Source: an uncultured Lachnospiraceae bacterium (GTDB lineage Bacteria; Bacillota; Clostridia; Lachnospirales; Lachnospiraceae). From it: DNA of 64,000 nt. The DNA lies in the NCBI GenBank assembly GCA_947382625.1, contig CANDAG010000007.1, positions 54,018 to 118,017 of the forward strand, in the 5' to 3' direction. Below the pieces are notes generated by a model, which saw nothing but the letters and a program-made list of their open reading frames with translations, made no database searches and had not been told where the DNA came from. The position numbers and the translations under genes are program-made. Positions 24,548 to 32,518 of this stretch are shown one piece after another. How positions within the stretch are numbered: the first letter of the stretch is position 1; each line of letters begins with the position of its first letter.

Positions 24548-25850
24548 GAGAGGGGCTTTCAAGGAAGCTTCCCCTGACAACAGCAGATTCTCCGTATTTT
24601 TGCCGAATAGAGTCCAGCGTTTTATCGAGGGCAGCCAGTTTTTCCCGGGAGGGAGAGACTTGGCTGCCCTTATCAGCCACAGGCGCCGGAGAGTGTAACG
24701 GCGACGGCGAACTGTCGATCGATAAGCTGTCTCGCGAAGCGTGACGGCGTTTGATGGTTTCCTGCCAGTCAAACAGAGAAAGCTGCATGGGCTCGGCAGT
24801 ATCGGAGAGTCTGGAGGTGCGCACGCCAAGGAGCCGGATAGGAGATCCGTTCCAAAGCTCGTCAAAAAGATGACAGGAAGCATCGTAAATTATCCCGGAG
24901 GTATTGGAGGCGTTGGGAAGGAGCATCTGGTGAGAAGCAGTACGGAAATCGCTGTATTTGATCTCCACGCTCACCATTCTGGCAAGCTGGCCTGCCTTCC
25001 GCAGGCGGGAGGCCACACTGTCCGAAAGAGATAAAAGGCATTGGAAGGCCTCTTTGCGGTCAGAAACATCCTTTGGCAGAGTGGTGGAGTTGCCGATGCC
25101 CTTTGCTTCTGAGGGCGTGGAAACGACAGGGGTCTCATCGATGCCGTTTGCATACTCCCAGAGAAGGAGGCCATGACTTTTCAGGTGGGAGCTAAGGACT
25201 CTCTTATCAGCCATTGCAAGATCCCCGATGGTCCGGATCTCCAGCTTCCTTAAGGCTTCTGCGCTTGATCTTCCGCACATGTATAAGGAAGAAACCGGCA
25301 GGGGCCACATTTTTTCTCTGATCTCCCAGGAAAACAGGGTATGGACAAGATCGGGCTTTTGAAAATCAGAGGCCATTTTGGCGAGAACTCTTTTGTCGGA
25401 GATCCCGATATTCACAGTGAAGCCGAAGGTATCCCGGATCTGGTCTTTAATGGTGTTGGCTGCCTGCAGGGGGGAAGGAAAGCGGCTCTGGATGGGAGTA
25501 AAATCCATAAAGCATTCGTCCACGCTAAGCTGCTCTATTTCCGGGCAGATTTTGGACAGAAATTCCATAAGCGCCCTGCTCCTTTCGTGATAAAGGGCGT
25601 GGTCAGGCGGCTCTATCACAAGAGAAGGGCATTTGCGCAGGGCATTTACGATGGGCTCGCCAGTGACAATGCCGTATTTTTTGGCAGGAACAGATTTGGC
25701 AAGCACAACACCATGACGGCTCTGTTGATCGCCGCCGACAATGGAAGGGATCTGGCGCAGATCCACAGCGTCTTTATCCTGCAGATGTTTTTGAGCGCTC
25801 CAACTCAAAAAAGCGGAATTTACATCTATATGAAAAATGATCGTATCCAT
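24516..25850 (-). CDS. dinB: Y-family DNA polymerase (DinB-like)
   Basis: Translesion polymerase. MDTIIFHIDVNSAFLSWSA carries the first metal-binding Asp; GVVLAKSVPAKKYGIVTGEP is the fingers motif; LSVDECFMDF has the catalytic Asp-Glu pair; a helix-hairpin-helix (YMCGRSSAEALRKLEIRTIG) and the little-finger domain follow. 444 residues is longer than E. coli DinB (351). The extra C-terminus is polar and partly encoded by a dispersed 36-bp repeat at 24719-24755. The extreme 3' end overlaps the coiled-coil gene. No SOS box was identified. Confidence 0.88.
   Translation of the reverse strand: MDTIIFHIDVNSAFLSWSAQKHLQDKDAVDLRQIPSIVGGDQQSRHGVVLAKSVPAKKYGIVTGEPIVNALRKCPSLVIEPPDHALYHERSRALMEFLSKICPEIEQLSVDECFMDFTPIQSRFPSPLQAANTIKDQIRDTFGFTVNIGISDKRVLAKMASDFQKPDLVHTLFSWEIREKMWPLPVSSLYMCGRSSAEALRKLEIRTIGDLAMADKRVLSSHLKSHGLLLWEYANGIDETPVVSTPSEAKGIGNSTTLPKDVSDRKEAFQCLLSLSDSVASRLRKAGQLARMVSVEIKYSDFRTASHQMLLPNASNTSGIIYDASCHLFDELWNGSPIRLLGVRTSRLSDTAEPMQLSLFDWQETIKRRHASRDSLSIDSSPSPLHSPAPVADKGSQVSPSREKLAALDKTLDSIRQKYGESAVVRGSFLESPSPKTDPESSQK
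24719..24755. repeat. dispersed 36-bp repeat copy inside the polymerase IV gene
   Basis: CGATAAGCTGTCTCGCGAAG, then CGTGACGGCGTTTGAT, matches the three tandem copies at 53568-53677 with few changes. It is in frame within dinB and encodes part of the Arg-His-Ala-Ser-Arg-Asp-Ser linker. Confidence 0.65.
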
Positions 25851-25921
25851 CAGGTCACCTCAAAAATTTCCGGACAATTGCTTTTTCTTATTTTACCAGA
25901 ACTTGTGCATTTGTCCTACCC

Positions 25922-25950
25922 TTTACAATTAAAATGATAACTGATAAAAT
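25922..25950 (+). promoter_or_regulatory. promoter of the M23 endopeptidase gene
   Basis: TTTACA at 25922-25927 and TAAAAT at 25945-25950 are 17 bases apart. Transcription from here excludes the upstream ATG at 25934 as a start. Confidence 0.6.
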
Positions 25951-25984
25951 AAATGGAAAATTGCATTTACGGGAGTTGAAATAT

Positions 25985-27577
25985 ATGAGATTATTTACCG
26001 GCTATTACAGGAGATTACGGGTTCGGGCATTGAAGATCAGATTATTGGCAGTATTTGCCAGTATATTTTTTCTGCCTTCCTTTGTACCCTTTCAAAAAAT
26101 GGGTAATAATATATTTGCGGTGATCTTAAACGATCAGGAGGTAGGCACGGTTTCCCATCCGGAGGAGGCGGAGGAGCTTGCCCGGGAAGCAAGACGGCAG
26201 GTGGCAAGAGGCCAGATGGCCTCGGGGAGTGACGAGCTGATGCTGATGGAAAGCGACCTGGAGGTGGTGGGAAGCGAGGTCCTCTGGGGCAGGACAGATG
26301 ATCAGGAGCAGGTGATCCAAAGGATGGCGGAGGTTCTTTCCGCCAGTGTAAAGGAAACCCTGCACAGATCCTATGCAGTGAAGATCAACGAATTTATGGT
26401 AAATCTTTCCAGTAAGGAGGATGTGGTTTCTCTGTTGCAGGCAGCGCTGGATAAATACGATGGTGAAGGCAGATATCAGGTAGGCCTTCAACTGGACAAT
26501 AACAGAGAGCTTCCTGTTCTCACCACTCAGATCCAGACCCGGGAGGAGGCAGTGGAGGAGGCTCAGGAGGTCATCAATATGGAAGCGGGTATCCAGGCAG
26601 AGCTCACCACGGTTTTTGAGGAGGCGGAACCCACAGGAGAGAAGGATTTCGAGGATTATGATCTGGGACTGATCTCTATGGAATATGGAGACAGCATTGA
26701 GGTAGTAGAAGCTTACTTAAAGGAAGAGGAGATTACGGATCTGGATACAGCGATCCGTGAAGTGACACAGGACGAAGAAAAAAATGATGTATACGAGGTG
26801 GTATCCGGAGACACTCTTTCGGAGATTGCCATCAAGACCAATATTCCCATGGACAAGCTCATCGAAATGAACGACTCTTTAGAGGACGAAAATTCCATGA
26901 TCAGAGCCGGAGAAGAGCTGATCATCACCGTACCGGAGCCCAAGCTGGCAGTGGTGCGTCAGGAGGAAATGTACTACGAGGAGGACTACGAGGAAGAGGT
27001 CATCTATATAGACAACGACGACTGGTATACCACAGAACGGAAGACCCTGCAGGAGCCTTCGGCGGGACACCGGAAGGTCATCGCGGTGGTCACCTTTGAA
27101 AATGACAAGGAAATAGCCAAGGACATTATCAAGGAAGAGGTCACCTACGAAGCAGTTCCCAAGATCGTAGAAAGAGGGACCAAGATACCGCCCACCTATA
27201 TCAAGCCCATTGCAGGCGGACGCCTCTCCTCCGGCTTCGGCCGAAGAAACAGACCCACCAAAGGGGCAAGCAGCTACCACAAAGGAATCGACTGGGCGAC
27301 CCCTACGGGAACAGCCGTAAACGCATCCTGCGGCGGTACCGTAGCAAGAGCCGGCTGGGGTAGCGGCTACGGCTACGTAGTCTACATCAACCACCCCGAC
27401 GGCAGACAGACCAGATACGGCCACCTGAGCAAAGTCCTGGTATCCGTAGGCCAGACCGTCACCCAGGGCCAAAAGATAGCCCTAAGCGGAAACACCGGCG
27501 TAAGCACAGGCCCCCACCTGCACTTTGAGATCCTGATCAACGGTTCCCAGGTCAACCCCCTCAGCTATCTGAACTGA
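25985..27577 (+). CDS. LysM-G5-M23 peptidoglycan endopeptidase
   Basis: Exported cell-wall hydrolase of 530 residues. A basic N-terminus and hydrophobic helix (LLAVFASIFFLPSFVPF) anchor or export it. After a 200-residue stalk come a LysM domain (VVSGDTLSEIAIKTNIPMDK), a G5 domain (about residues 340-410) and an M23 zinc domain with HKGIDWATPTG, RYGHLSKVLVSVGQ and GPHLHFEI, which provide the zinc-binding His and Asp ligands. Start ATG 25985 has GGGAG 9 bases upstream and follows the promoter. Expected to cut cross-bridges during growth, division or spore development. Confidence 0.9.
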   Translation: MRLFTGYYRRLRVRALKIRLLAVFASIFFLPSFVPFQKMGNNIFAVILNDQEVGTVSHPEEAEELAREARRQVARGQMASGSDELMLMESDLEVVGSEVLWGRTDDQEQVIQRMAEVLSASVKETLHRSYAVKINEFMVNLSSKEDVVSLLQAALDKYDGEGRYQVGLQLDNNRELPVLTTQIQTREEAVEEAQEVINMEAGIQAELTTVFEEAEPTGEKDFEDYDLGLISMEYGDSIEVVEAYLKEEEITDLDTAIREVTQDEEKNDVYEVVSGDTLSEIAIKTNIPMDKLIEMNDSLEDENSMIRAGEELIITVPEPKLAVVRQEEMYYEEDYEEEVIYIDNDDWYTTERKTLQEPSAGHRKVIAVVTFENDKEIAKDIIKEEVTYEAVPKIVERGTKIPPTYIKPIAGGRLSSGFGRRNRPTKGASSYHKGIDWATPTGTAVNASCGGTVARAGWGSGYGYVVYINHPDGRQTRYGHLSKVLVSVGQTVTQGQKIALSGNTGVSTGPHLHFEILINGSQVNPLSYLN

Positions 27578-27586
27578 TGTTTCATA

Positions 27587-27614
27587 TTTACAAATAAGGG
27601 GGATATGGTATAAT
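27587..27614 (+). promoter_or_regulatory. promoter upstream of the structured murA leader
   Basis: TTTACA (27587-27592) and a perfect TATAAT (27609-27614) are 16 bases apart, giving a start near 27621. This is 363 bases before murA. Confidence 0.6.
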
Positions 27615-27631
27615 GTACAAGTATGCAATGA

Positions 27632-27750
27632 GCAGTGCCAAAATACGAGATGATGAAACGGCAGCTTGCTGACGGTTTCATCAGATCGCATTTTGATAGG
27701 GCGAATGCCCGTGATTCGAAAAACCGAAGGTTTTTCGAATAAAGCACTGC
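27632..27750 (+). ncRNA. predicted structured RNA with a multi-hairpin junction (unknown type)
   Basis: GCAGTGC (27632-27638) pairs with GCACTGC (27744-27750) to close a 119-base domain. Inside are three local hairpins: GATGAAAC/GTTTCATC (27652-27682), GGGC-GAAT-GCCC (27699-27710), and a perfect 12-bp stem ATTCGAAAAACC/GGTTTTTCGAAT with a GAA loop (27714-27740). A promoter lies 18 bases upstream. It is either a cis-acting leader element of murA or a free small RNA. I do not recognise a known class. No T-rich terminator follows directly. Confidence 0.45.
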
Positions 27751-27779
27751 GGGGTAGTGAGAACCAAGGTTTACCCAGC

Positions 27780-27922
27780 CCCAGGCAAAGAGTCAGCTTC
27801 GCTGACGAATTTGCCGTCCGGCTAGCCAGGAAACCTAAGCGGTCACCCAAGCCCAGGCAAAGAGTCAGCCCCGCTGACGCATTTGCCGTCCGGATAACCA
27901 AGGAACCCCAGGCGGTCACCCA
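27780..27922. repeat. two 72-bp tandem repeats, each an extended hairpin
   Basis: Unit 1 starts at 27780 and unit 2 at 27852, both with CCCAGGCAAAGAGTCAGC. Each folds as GGCAAA, GTCAGC, a three-base loop (TTC in unit 1, CCC in unit 2), GCTGAC, TTTGCC, and each ends with GCGGTCACCCA. Stems are kept while loops and spacers differ, which suggests selection on structure. They lie between the structured domain and the murA start. Confidence 0.75.
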
Positions 27923-27983
27923 CCTCACCACCCACCCCCACAACAGAACTCAACTGATTTTTGTATATATATAGAGGAATACT

Positions 27984-29279
27984 ATGGAACAATATGCAAT
28001 TAAAGGCGGCAACCCACTGGTAGGAGAAGTGGAGATCGGCGGAGCCAAAAACGCGGCTCTCGCGATCCTTGCGGCTTCCATCATGACGGATGAGACCGTA
28101 TTGATAGAGAATGTACCGGATGTCCGGGACACCAATGTAATGCTTCAGGCCATCGAAAACATCGGAGGCCAGGTAGAACGGATTGACAGACATACTGTTA
28201 GGATATCCGGAAGAACTATTAAAGACATGGTCATCGAGGATGACTTCATCAAAAAGATCCGCGCGTCTTATTATTTCCTGGGAGCCCTGCTCGGAAAATA
28301 CAAAAGAGCCCAGGTGACCCTTCCGGGCGGCTGTAACATCGGTCTTCGCCCCATCGATCAGCATATTAAAGGGTTTCGTGCGTTAGGAGCAGAGATAAGG
28401 ATAGAACATGGTCTGGTGATCGCAGAGACACAGCGCCTTAGAGGCGGCCATATTTATATGGATGTGGTTTCGGTAGGAGCCACCATTGACGTGATGATCG
28501 CAGCTGTGATGGCAGAAGGACAGACCATCATTGAAAATGCTGCAAAGGAACCTCATGTGGTAGATGTAGCCAATTTCTTAAACAGTATGGGAGCCGTGAT
28601 CAAGGGCGCAGGGACAGATGTGATCAGGATCAAAGGCGTTCCGAAGCTGCATGGCACGGAATATGCCATTATCCCGGATCAGATCGAGGCAGGCACCTTT
28701 ATGTTTGCGGCAGCTGTAACCAAGGGCGACGTAACGGTAAAGAACGTGATCCCCAAGCACTTAGAGTCCATCAGTGCCAAGCTTACGGAAATCGGCTGTG
28801 AGGTGGAGGAATCAGATGATGCAGTCAGGGTAGTGGCGGCAAAGCCCCTCACCCATACCCACGTAAAAACCCTTCCATATCCCGGTTTTCCCACGGATAT
28901 GCAGCCACAGATCACAGTGGCTCTGGGATTGTCCAGGGGTACCAGCATTGTGACGGAAAGTATTTTTGAAAATCGATTCAAATATGTGGATGAGCTCACC
29001 AGAATGGGAGCTAACATTAAAGTAGAGGGCGGAAATACAGCGATCATTGACGGCGTGAGCCGTTATACCGGTGCCAGCATCAGTGCGCCAGATCTGCGGG
29101 CAGGGGCAGCCCTGGTGATCGCGGGACTTTCGGCAGAAGGCACTACCGTGATCGATGATATCCGTTTTATAGAAAGAGGCTATGAGGATTTCCATCTTAA
29201 ATTAAGGAGTCTGGGAGCCCAGATAGAAAAGGTCAACTCAGAGCGCGAACTGCAAAAGTTCCGTCTGAAAACAGGCTGA
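27984..29279 (+). CDS. murA: UDP-N-acetylglucosamine 1-carboxyvinyltransferase
   Basis: First committed step of peptidoglycan synthesis: transfers enolpyruvate from PEP to UDP-GlcNAc. It begins with EQYAIKGGNPLVGEVEIGGAKN (conserved Lys-Asn), and LPGGCNIGLRPIDQHIKGF carries the catalytic Cys that fosfomycin alkylates. FPTDMQPQ and VNSER are further family blocks. 431 residues is slightly longer than the usual 418. A GAGG lies 8 bases before the ATG. Located downstream of a 370-base leader containing hairpin repeats. Confidence 0.95.
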   Translation: MEQYAIKGGNPLVGEVEIGGAKNAALAILAASIMTDETVLIENVPDVRDTNVMLQAIENIGGQVERIDRHTVRISGRTIKDMVIEDDFIKKIRASYYFLGALLGKYKRAQVTLPGGCNIGLRPIDQHIKGFRALGAEIRIEHGLVIAETQRLRGGHIYMDVVSVGATIDVMIAAVMAEGQTIIENAAKEPHVVDVANFLNSMGAVIKGAGTDVIRIKGVPKLHGTEYAIIPDQIEAGTFMFAAAVTKGDVTVKNVIPKHLESISAKLTEIGCEVEESDDAVRVVAAKPLTHTHVKTLPYPGFPTDMQPQITVALGLSRGTSIVTESIFENRFKYVDELTRMGANIKVEGGNTAIIDGVSRYTGASISAPDLRAGAALVIAGLSAEGTTVIDDIRFIERGYEDFHLKLRSLGAQIEKVNSERELQKFRLKTG

Positions 29280-29344
29280 AGAAGAAAACGTTTTATGGCT
29301 GTTTCCTTTCCGTAGAAATGCCGCATAAACGTATGAAAAATGCG

Positions 29345-29373
29345 TTGACAAAAGCCTGTATATGGTGTAGGCT
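29345..29373 (+). promoter_or_regulatory. promoter of the metK riboswitch transcript
   Basis: TTGACA at 29345-29350 and TAGGCT at 29368-29373, 17 bases apart, place the start about 25 bases before the riboswitch aptamer. Confidence 0.65.
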
Positions 29374-29404
29374 ATATGCAGATATGAAAATTCAATATTG
29401 TGCA

Positions 29405-29525
29405 GAATCTCTTATTCAGAGTGGTGGAGGTACAGAGGACCTGTGAAGCCACGGCAACCCCTACATGGAAGGTGCCAACCTGAGCGAGTAAGCGGCCGTA
29501 AGGCGAATCGAACAATAAGAGGATT
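29405..29525 (+). promoter_or_regulatory. SAM-I (S-box) riboswitch aptamer
   Basis: P1 is formed by CTCTTATT (29409-29416) and AATAAGAG (29514-29521). Between them lie the S-box core sequences AGAGTGGTGGAGG, GAAGCCACGGCAACC and GGTGCCAACCTGAGCGAG in the usual order, with the kink-turn and pseudoknot segments. The terminator at 29544 follows. High S-adenosylmethionine should stop transcription before metK. Confidence 0.93.
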
Positions 29526-29543
29526 TGAGTATCGTTTGTCAGG

Positions 29544-29569
29544 TCCGCTTCTTGTAAGCGGATTTTTTT
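29544..29569 (+). terminator. riboswitch expression-platform terminator
   Basis: TCCGCTT and AAGCGGA form a 7-bp stem directly followed by seven T residues. It is the SAM-controlled terminator of the S-box leader. Confidence 0.9.
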
Positions 29570-29570
29570 A

Positions 29571-29623
29571 TGCGCAGAGCCACACAGATGTAATATGCAC
29601 TCATATGGCATGTGGCTCGCGCA
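29571..29623 (+). promoter_or_regulatory. second hairpin between riboswitch terminator and metK
   Basis: TGCGC-A-GAGCCACA (29571-29584) pairs with TGTGGCTC-GCGCA (29611-29623) in 13 base pairs with one bulged A. An overlapping alternative, GCTCGC-GCA-GCGAGC, occupies 29615-29629. Together they could switch access to the metK ribosome binding site, or be a remnant of a GC-rich repeat. Confidence 0.45.
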
Positions 29624-29661
29624 GCGAGCAGGAAAAATGTTTTAACCAGAAGGAGGAAAAA

Positions 29662-30864
29662 ATGGAAAAACACTTATTCACTTCAGAATCAGTAACAGAA
29701 GGACATCCCGACAAGGTCTGCGACGCAATCTCCGATGCGATCCTGGATGCCTGCATGGCAAAGGATCCCATGAGCCGTGTGGCCTGTGAGACCGCAACCT
29801 GTACCGGCTTTGTGCTTGTAACAGGAGAGATCACCACTAACGCATATGTGGATATTCAGAAGATCGTGCGTGATACGGTGAAGGAGATCGGCTACACCAA
29901 ATCAGAGTACGGCTTTGACGGCAATACCTGTGCGGTGCTGGTGGCAATTGACGAGCAGTCAGCAGATATCGCAATGGGCGTTGATAAGGCTCTGGAAGCC
30001 AAGCAGCTGGAAGCCGCAGAGAACAAAATGACCGATGCCGAGATTGAAGCGATCGGTGCCGGTGATCAGGGTATGATGTTTGGCTATGCCACCAATGAGA
30101 CCGAAGAATACATGCCTTATTCCATCTCCCTTGCCCATAAGCTGGCGTTGCAGCTTACCAAGGTGCGTAAGGACGGAACTTTAACTTATTTGAGACCTGA
30201 CGGCAAGAGCCAGGTTTCCGTAGAGTACGATGAGGCAGGAAAGCCCATCCGTCTGGAGGCAGTGGTACTCTCCACACAGCATGACGAGGATGTGACCCAG
30301 GAACAGATCCATGAAGATATTAAGAAGTATGTATTTGATCCGATACTTCCCAAGGAGCTTTTGGATGAAAACACCAAATATTTCATCAATCCTACAGGAC
30401 GTTTCGTGATCGGTGGACCTCACGGTGATGCAGGTCTTACAGGACGTAAGATCATTGTAGATACCTACGGCGGATATGCACGTCACGGCGGCGGAGCATT
30501 TTCCGGCAAGGACTGCACCAAGGTGGACAGAAGTGCAGCTTATGCGGCCCGTTATGTTGCCAAGAATATTGTAGGCGCAGGCCTGGCTGATAAGTGTGAG
30601 ATTCAGTTATCCTACGCCATCGGCGTGGCACAGCCTACCTCCATCATGGTAGATACCTTTGGGACCGGCAAGCTTTCCAATGAGAAGCTGGTGGAGATCA
30701 TCAGAGAGAACTTCGATCTTCGTCCGGCAGGTATTATCAAGATGCTGGATCTGCGCCGTCCGATCTACAAGCAGACAGCTGCTTACGGACATTTCGGCCG
30801 CAACGATCTTGACCTGCCCTGGGAGAGACTGGATAAGGCTGAGACTCTTAAGAAATATTTATAA
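29662..30864 (+). CDS. metK: S-adenosylmethionine synthetase
   Basis: Makes SAM from ATP and methionine. [20 protein letters not shown] is the N-terminal signature; [16 protein letters not shown] and [20 protein letters not shown] are the two PROSITE-like blocks. The methionine adenosyltransferase fold is complete at 400 residues. Start ATG 29662 has AAGGAGG 6 bases upstream; the frame stays open upstream through the riboswitch, but this is leader. Controlled by the SAM-I riboswitch and terminated or attenuated downstream near 30965. Confidence 0.97.
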   Translation: MEKHLFTSESVTEGHPDKVCDAISDAILDACMAKDPMSRVACETATCTGFVLVTGEITTNAYVDIQKIVRDTVKEIGYTKSEYGFDGNTCAVLVAIDEQSADIAMGVDKALEAKQLEAAENKMTDAEIEAIGAGDQGMMFGYATNETEEYMPYSISLAHKLALQLTKVRKDGTLTYLRPDGKSQVSVEYDEAGKPIRLEAVVLSTQHDEDVTQEQIHEDIKKYVFDPILPKELLDENTKYFINPTGRFVIGGPHGDAGLTGRKIIVDTYGGYARHGGGAFSGKDCTKVDRSAAYAARYVAKNIVGAGLADKCEIQLSYAIGVAQPTSIMVDTFGTGKLSNEKLVEIIRENFDLRPAGIIKMLDLRRPIYKQTAAYGHFGRNDLDLPWERLDKAETLKKYL

Positions 30865-30877
30865 GGTGCGTTTTTTG

Positions 30878-30943
30878 TGTATTTATCCTTTTTTGCAGAA
30901 ATGTTTTGTAAAAGGTGTTATGATAGGAGCAGTGAAAGGATAA
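30878..30943 (+). pseudogene. relict C-terminus of a CUT1 sugar ABC permease
   Basis: Twenty-one codons plus stop, read in one frame, give CIYPFLQKCFVKGVMIGAVK and a final Gly. This is nearly identical to the C-terminus of the intact permease encoded at 36233-37147 (VYPFIQKYFVKGVMIGSVKG), the conserved tail of LplC-like permeases. Nothing upstream belongs to a permease: the sequence joins metK directly. It appears to be the scar of a deletion or insertion that removed the rest of a transporter gene next to GH43. Confidence 0.7.
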
Positions 30944-30964
30944 AAGGAAAAGAACAATATATAG

Positions 30965-30998
30965 GTACTCCTTATCTTGTCATAAGGGGTACTTTTTT
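30965..30998 (+). terminator. terminator just before the GH43 gene
   Basis: GTACTCCTTAT and ATAAGGGGTAC form an 11-bp stem (one G-T pair), followed by seven T residues. The GGAGG of the GH43 gene starts only 2 bases later. It probably ended the vanished permease operon and now also isolates metK. Confidence 0.75.
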
Positions 30999-31012
30999 TA
31001 GGAGGAAAGATC

Positions 31013-31939
31013 ATGAGTGAAAAAAATGCAGGTTTACCGGTCTGGACTAAGGAGGACTATCCGGTGATCAGGGGGCTCTATGCAGACCCGGATCTTTATT
31101 ATGAGAAAGGGGTGTTTTATCTTTATCCCACCACCGATGGCTTTGCCCACTGGTCGGGAAATGAATTTTATGTTTTCACCTCGACTGATGGAAAGAAATT
31201 TGAGAAAAAAGCCAGGATACTGGACGTGTCCTCGGATGAGGTACCCTGGGCAGTGGGAAGCGCATGGGCTCCCTGCACAGCCCAAAAGAACGGTAAATAC
31301 TATTTTTATTTCTGTGCGAAAAACAAAGAAGGTGTCTCCGGCATAGGAGCGGCGGTAGCGGATTCACCCGCAGGACCCTTTACAGCCATGGATGAACCCA
31401 TGGTCACCATGGAAATGATGAAGCAAAACGGTATTAAAATGTCCCAGGTGATCGATCCCTCTGTATACCGGGAGGGGGATGACTATTATCTGCTTTTTGG
31501 AAACGGAGAGGCGGCAATTACAAAGCTGTCGGAGGATATGTTCCATATAGAGCAAAATACTCTGAAAAACATAGAGGGGCTTAAGGATTTCCGGGAGGCG
31601 GTCACGGTTCTTAAGAGAGGAGAAAAGTATCATTTCACCTGGTCCTGTGATGACACGGGAAGTGAAGATTACCATGTAAATTACGGGGTGTCGGATTCCC
31701 TGTACGGACCGGTAACCTTCCACAGAGTCATATTGGAAAAGGACGCGTCTAAGGATGTGTTAGGGACAGGCCACCACTGTATCATGCAGATGCCGGGCCA
31801 GGATAAGTACCTGATTGGTTATCACAGGTTTGCCACGCCTCTTGCCGACTATTCGGAGGGAAAGGGCTGGCATCGGGAGGTATGTATCGCAGAGCTTGCT
31901 TTTGATGAGGAAGGGTATTTGCTTCCGGTGGTTGTCTGA
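31013..31939 (+). CDS. glycoside hydrolase family 43 protein
   Basis: Five-bladed beta-propeller hydrolase for arabinose- or xylose-containing glycans. The three acidic residues are seen: GLYADPDLYYEKG (base Asp), VIDPSVYREGDDYYLL (pKa Asp) and LKDFREAVTVLKRG (acid Glu). There is no signal peptide, so it acts on imported oligosaccharides. 308 residues is the basic single-domain size. GGAGG lies 7 bases before ATG. It stands directly downstream of a relict sugar-permease end, so the cognate transporter was probably lost or moved. Confidence 0.87.
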   Translation: MSEKNAGLPVWTKEDYPVIRGLYADPDLYYEKGVFYLYPTTDGFAHWSGNEFYVFTSTDGKKFEKKARILDVSSDEVPWAVGSAWAPCTAQKNGKYYFYFCAKNKEGVSGIGAAVADSPAGPFTAMDEPMVTMEMMKQNGIKMSQVIDPSVYREGDDYYLLFGNGEAAITKLSEDMFHIEQNTLKNIEGLKDFREAVTVLKRGEKYHFTWSCDDTGSEDYHVNYGVSDSLYGPVTFHRVILEKDASKDVLGTGHHCIMQMPGQDKYLIGYHRFATPLADYSEGKGWHREVCIAELAFDEEGYLLPVVV

Positions 31940-32039
31940 TCGAGAGGGTGGCAAAAAGGGCCGGCAGATGACAGAGGAACAGATTCCCATATAAGCTTGC
32001 ACCCCCACTCGGTTACGGTTCTGACCTTCGAGGAATAAT

Positions 32040-32068
32040 TTGACAGAGTTTCGGCGTACCGATATAAT
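32040..32068 (+). promoter_or_regulatory. perfect-consensus promoter of the XRE/HipA-like operon
   Basis: TTGACA (32040-32045) and TATAAT (32063-32068) with a 17-base spacer match the sigma-A consensus at every position. A promoter this strong in front of a two-gene regulator/kinase pair suggests it is normally repressed, as toxin-antitoxin promoters are. Confidence 0.85.
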
Positions 32069-32086
32069 GAGACAGGAGGGACACAC

Positions 32087-32518
32087 ATGATCATAGAAAA
32101 TCTCCTGAAAAAGCAAAATATGACAAAATATCGGCTTGCCGTTTCTGCGGGAATACCTTACACGACGCTTAATGATATTTGTAGCGGAAGGACGCGGATT
32201 GAGAAATGCACTGCTGAAACGATATATAAGCTGTCAAAGGCTTTAGGGGTATCAATGGAGCTTTTGACGGAAGGCGGGATACGGCAGACACAGCGGGAGC
32301 AGGCATATGAATGTGGTCTGCCGGAATACCTGCAGCATGACCTGGATGTATACAAGAAGGCACTGAAAGAGGGTTCTAACCTTCTGGATTGCTACTGGGG
32401 GGAGCTTTACGGCAGTATTAATGCAGCAGAGATCAGCGATGGGATTATTACGCCGGAGCATGCAGATTATCTGCGCCGTAAATATTTATTTGGAGGAGAG
32501 GATGAGAGAACAGATTGA
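32087..32518 (+). CDS. XRE-family regulator, probable antitoxin partner of the HipA-like kinase
   Basis: Residues 1-62 are a helix-turn-helix (LLKKQNMTKYRLAVSAGIPY, TTLNDICSGRTRIEKCTAET). The second half (about 70-143) is a small alpha-helical domain with YKKALKEGSNLLDCYWGELY and TPEHADYLRRKYLF; it is not a known antitoxin fold to me. Only about 13 bases of leader separate the promoter start from ATG, with AGGAGG in between. The gene overlaps the kinase gene by 17 bases. Analogous to HipB in hipBA modules, but with a longer C-terminus. Confidence 0.75.
   Translation: MIIENLLKKQNMTKYRLAVSAGIPYTTLNDICSGRTRIEKCTAETIYKLSKALGVSMELLTEGGIRQTQREQAYECGLPEYLQHDLDVYKKALKEGSNLLDCYWGELYGSINAAEISDGIITPEHADYLRRKYLFGGEDERTD

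Noticed and set aside
27843-28364. 173-residue minus-strand frame across the murA start
   Set aside because: Opposes conserved murA coding sequence and the hairpin repeats; no start signal.
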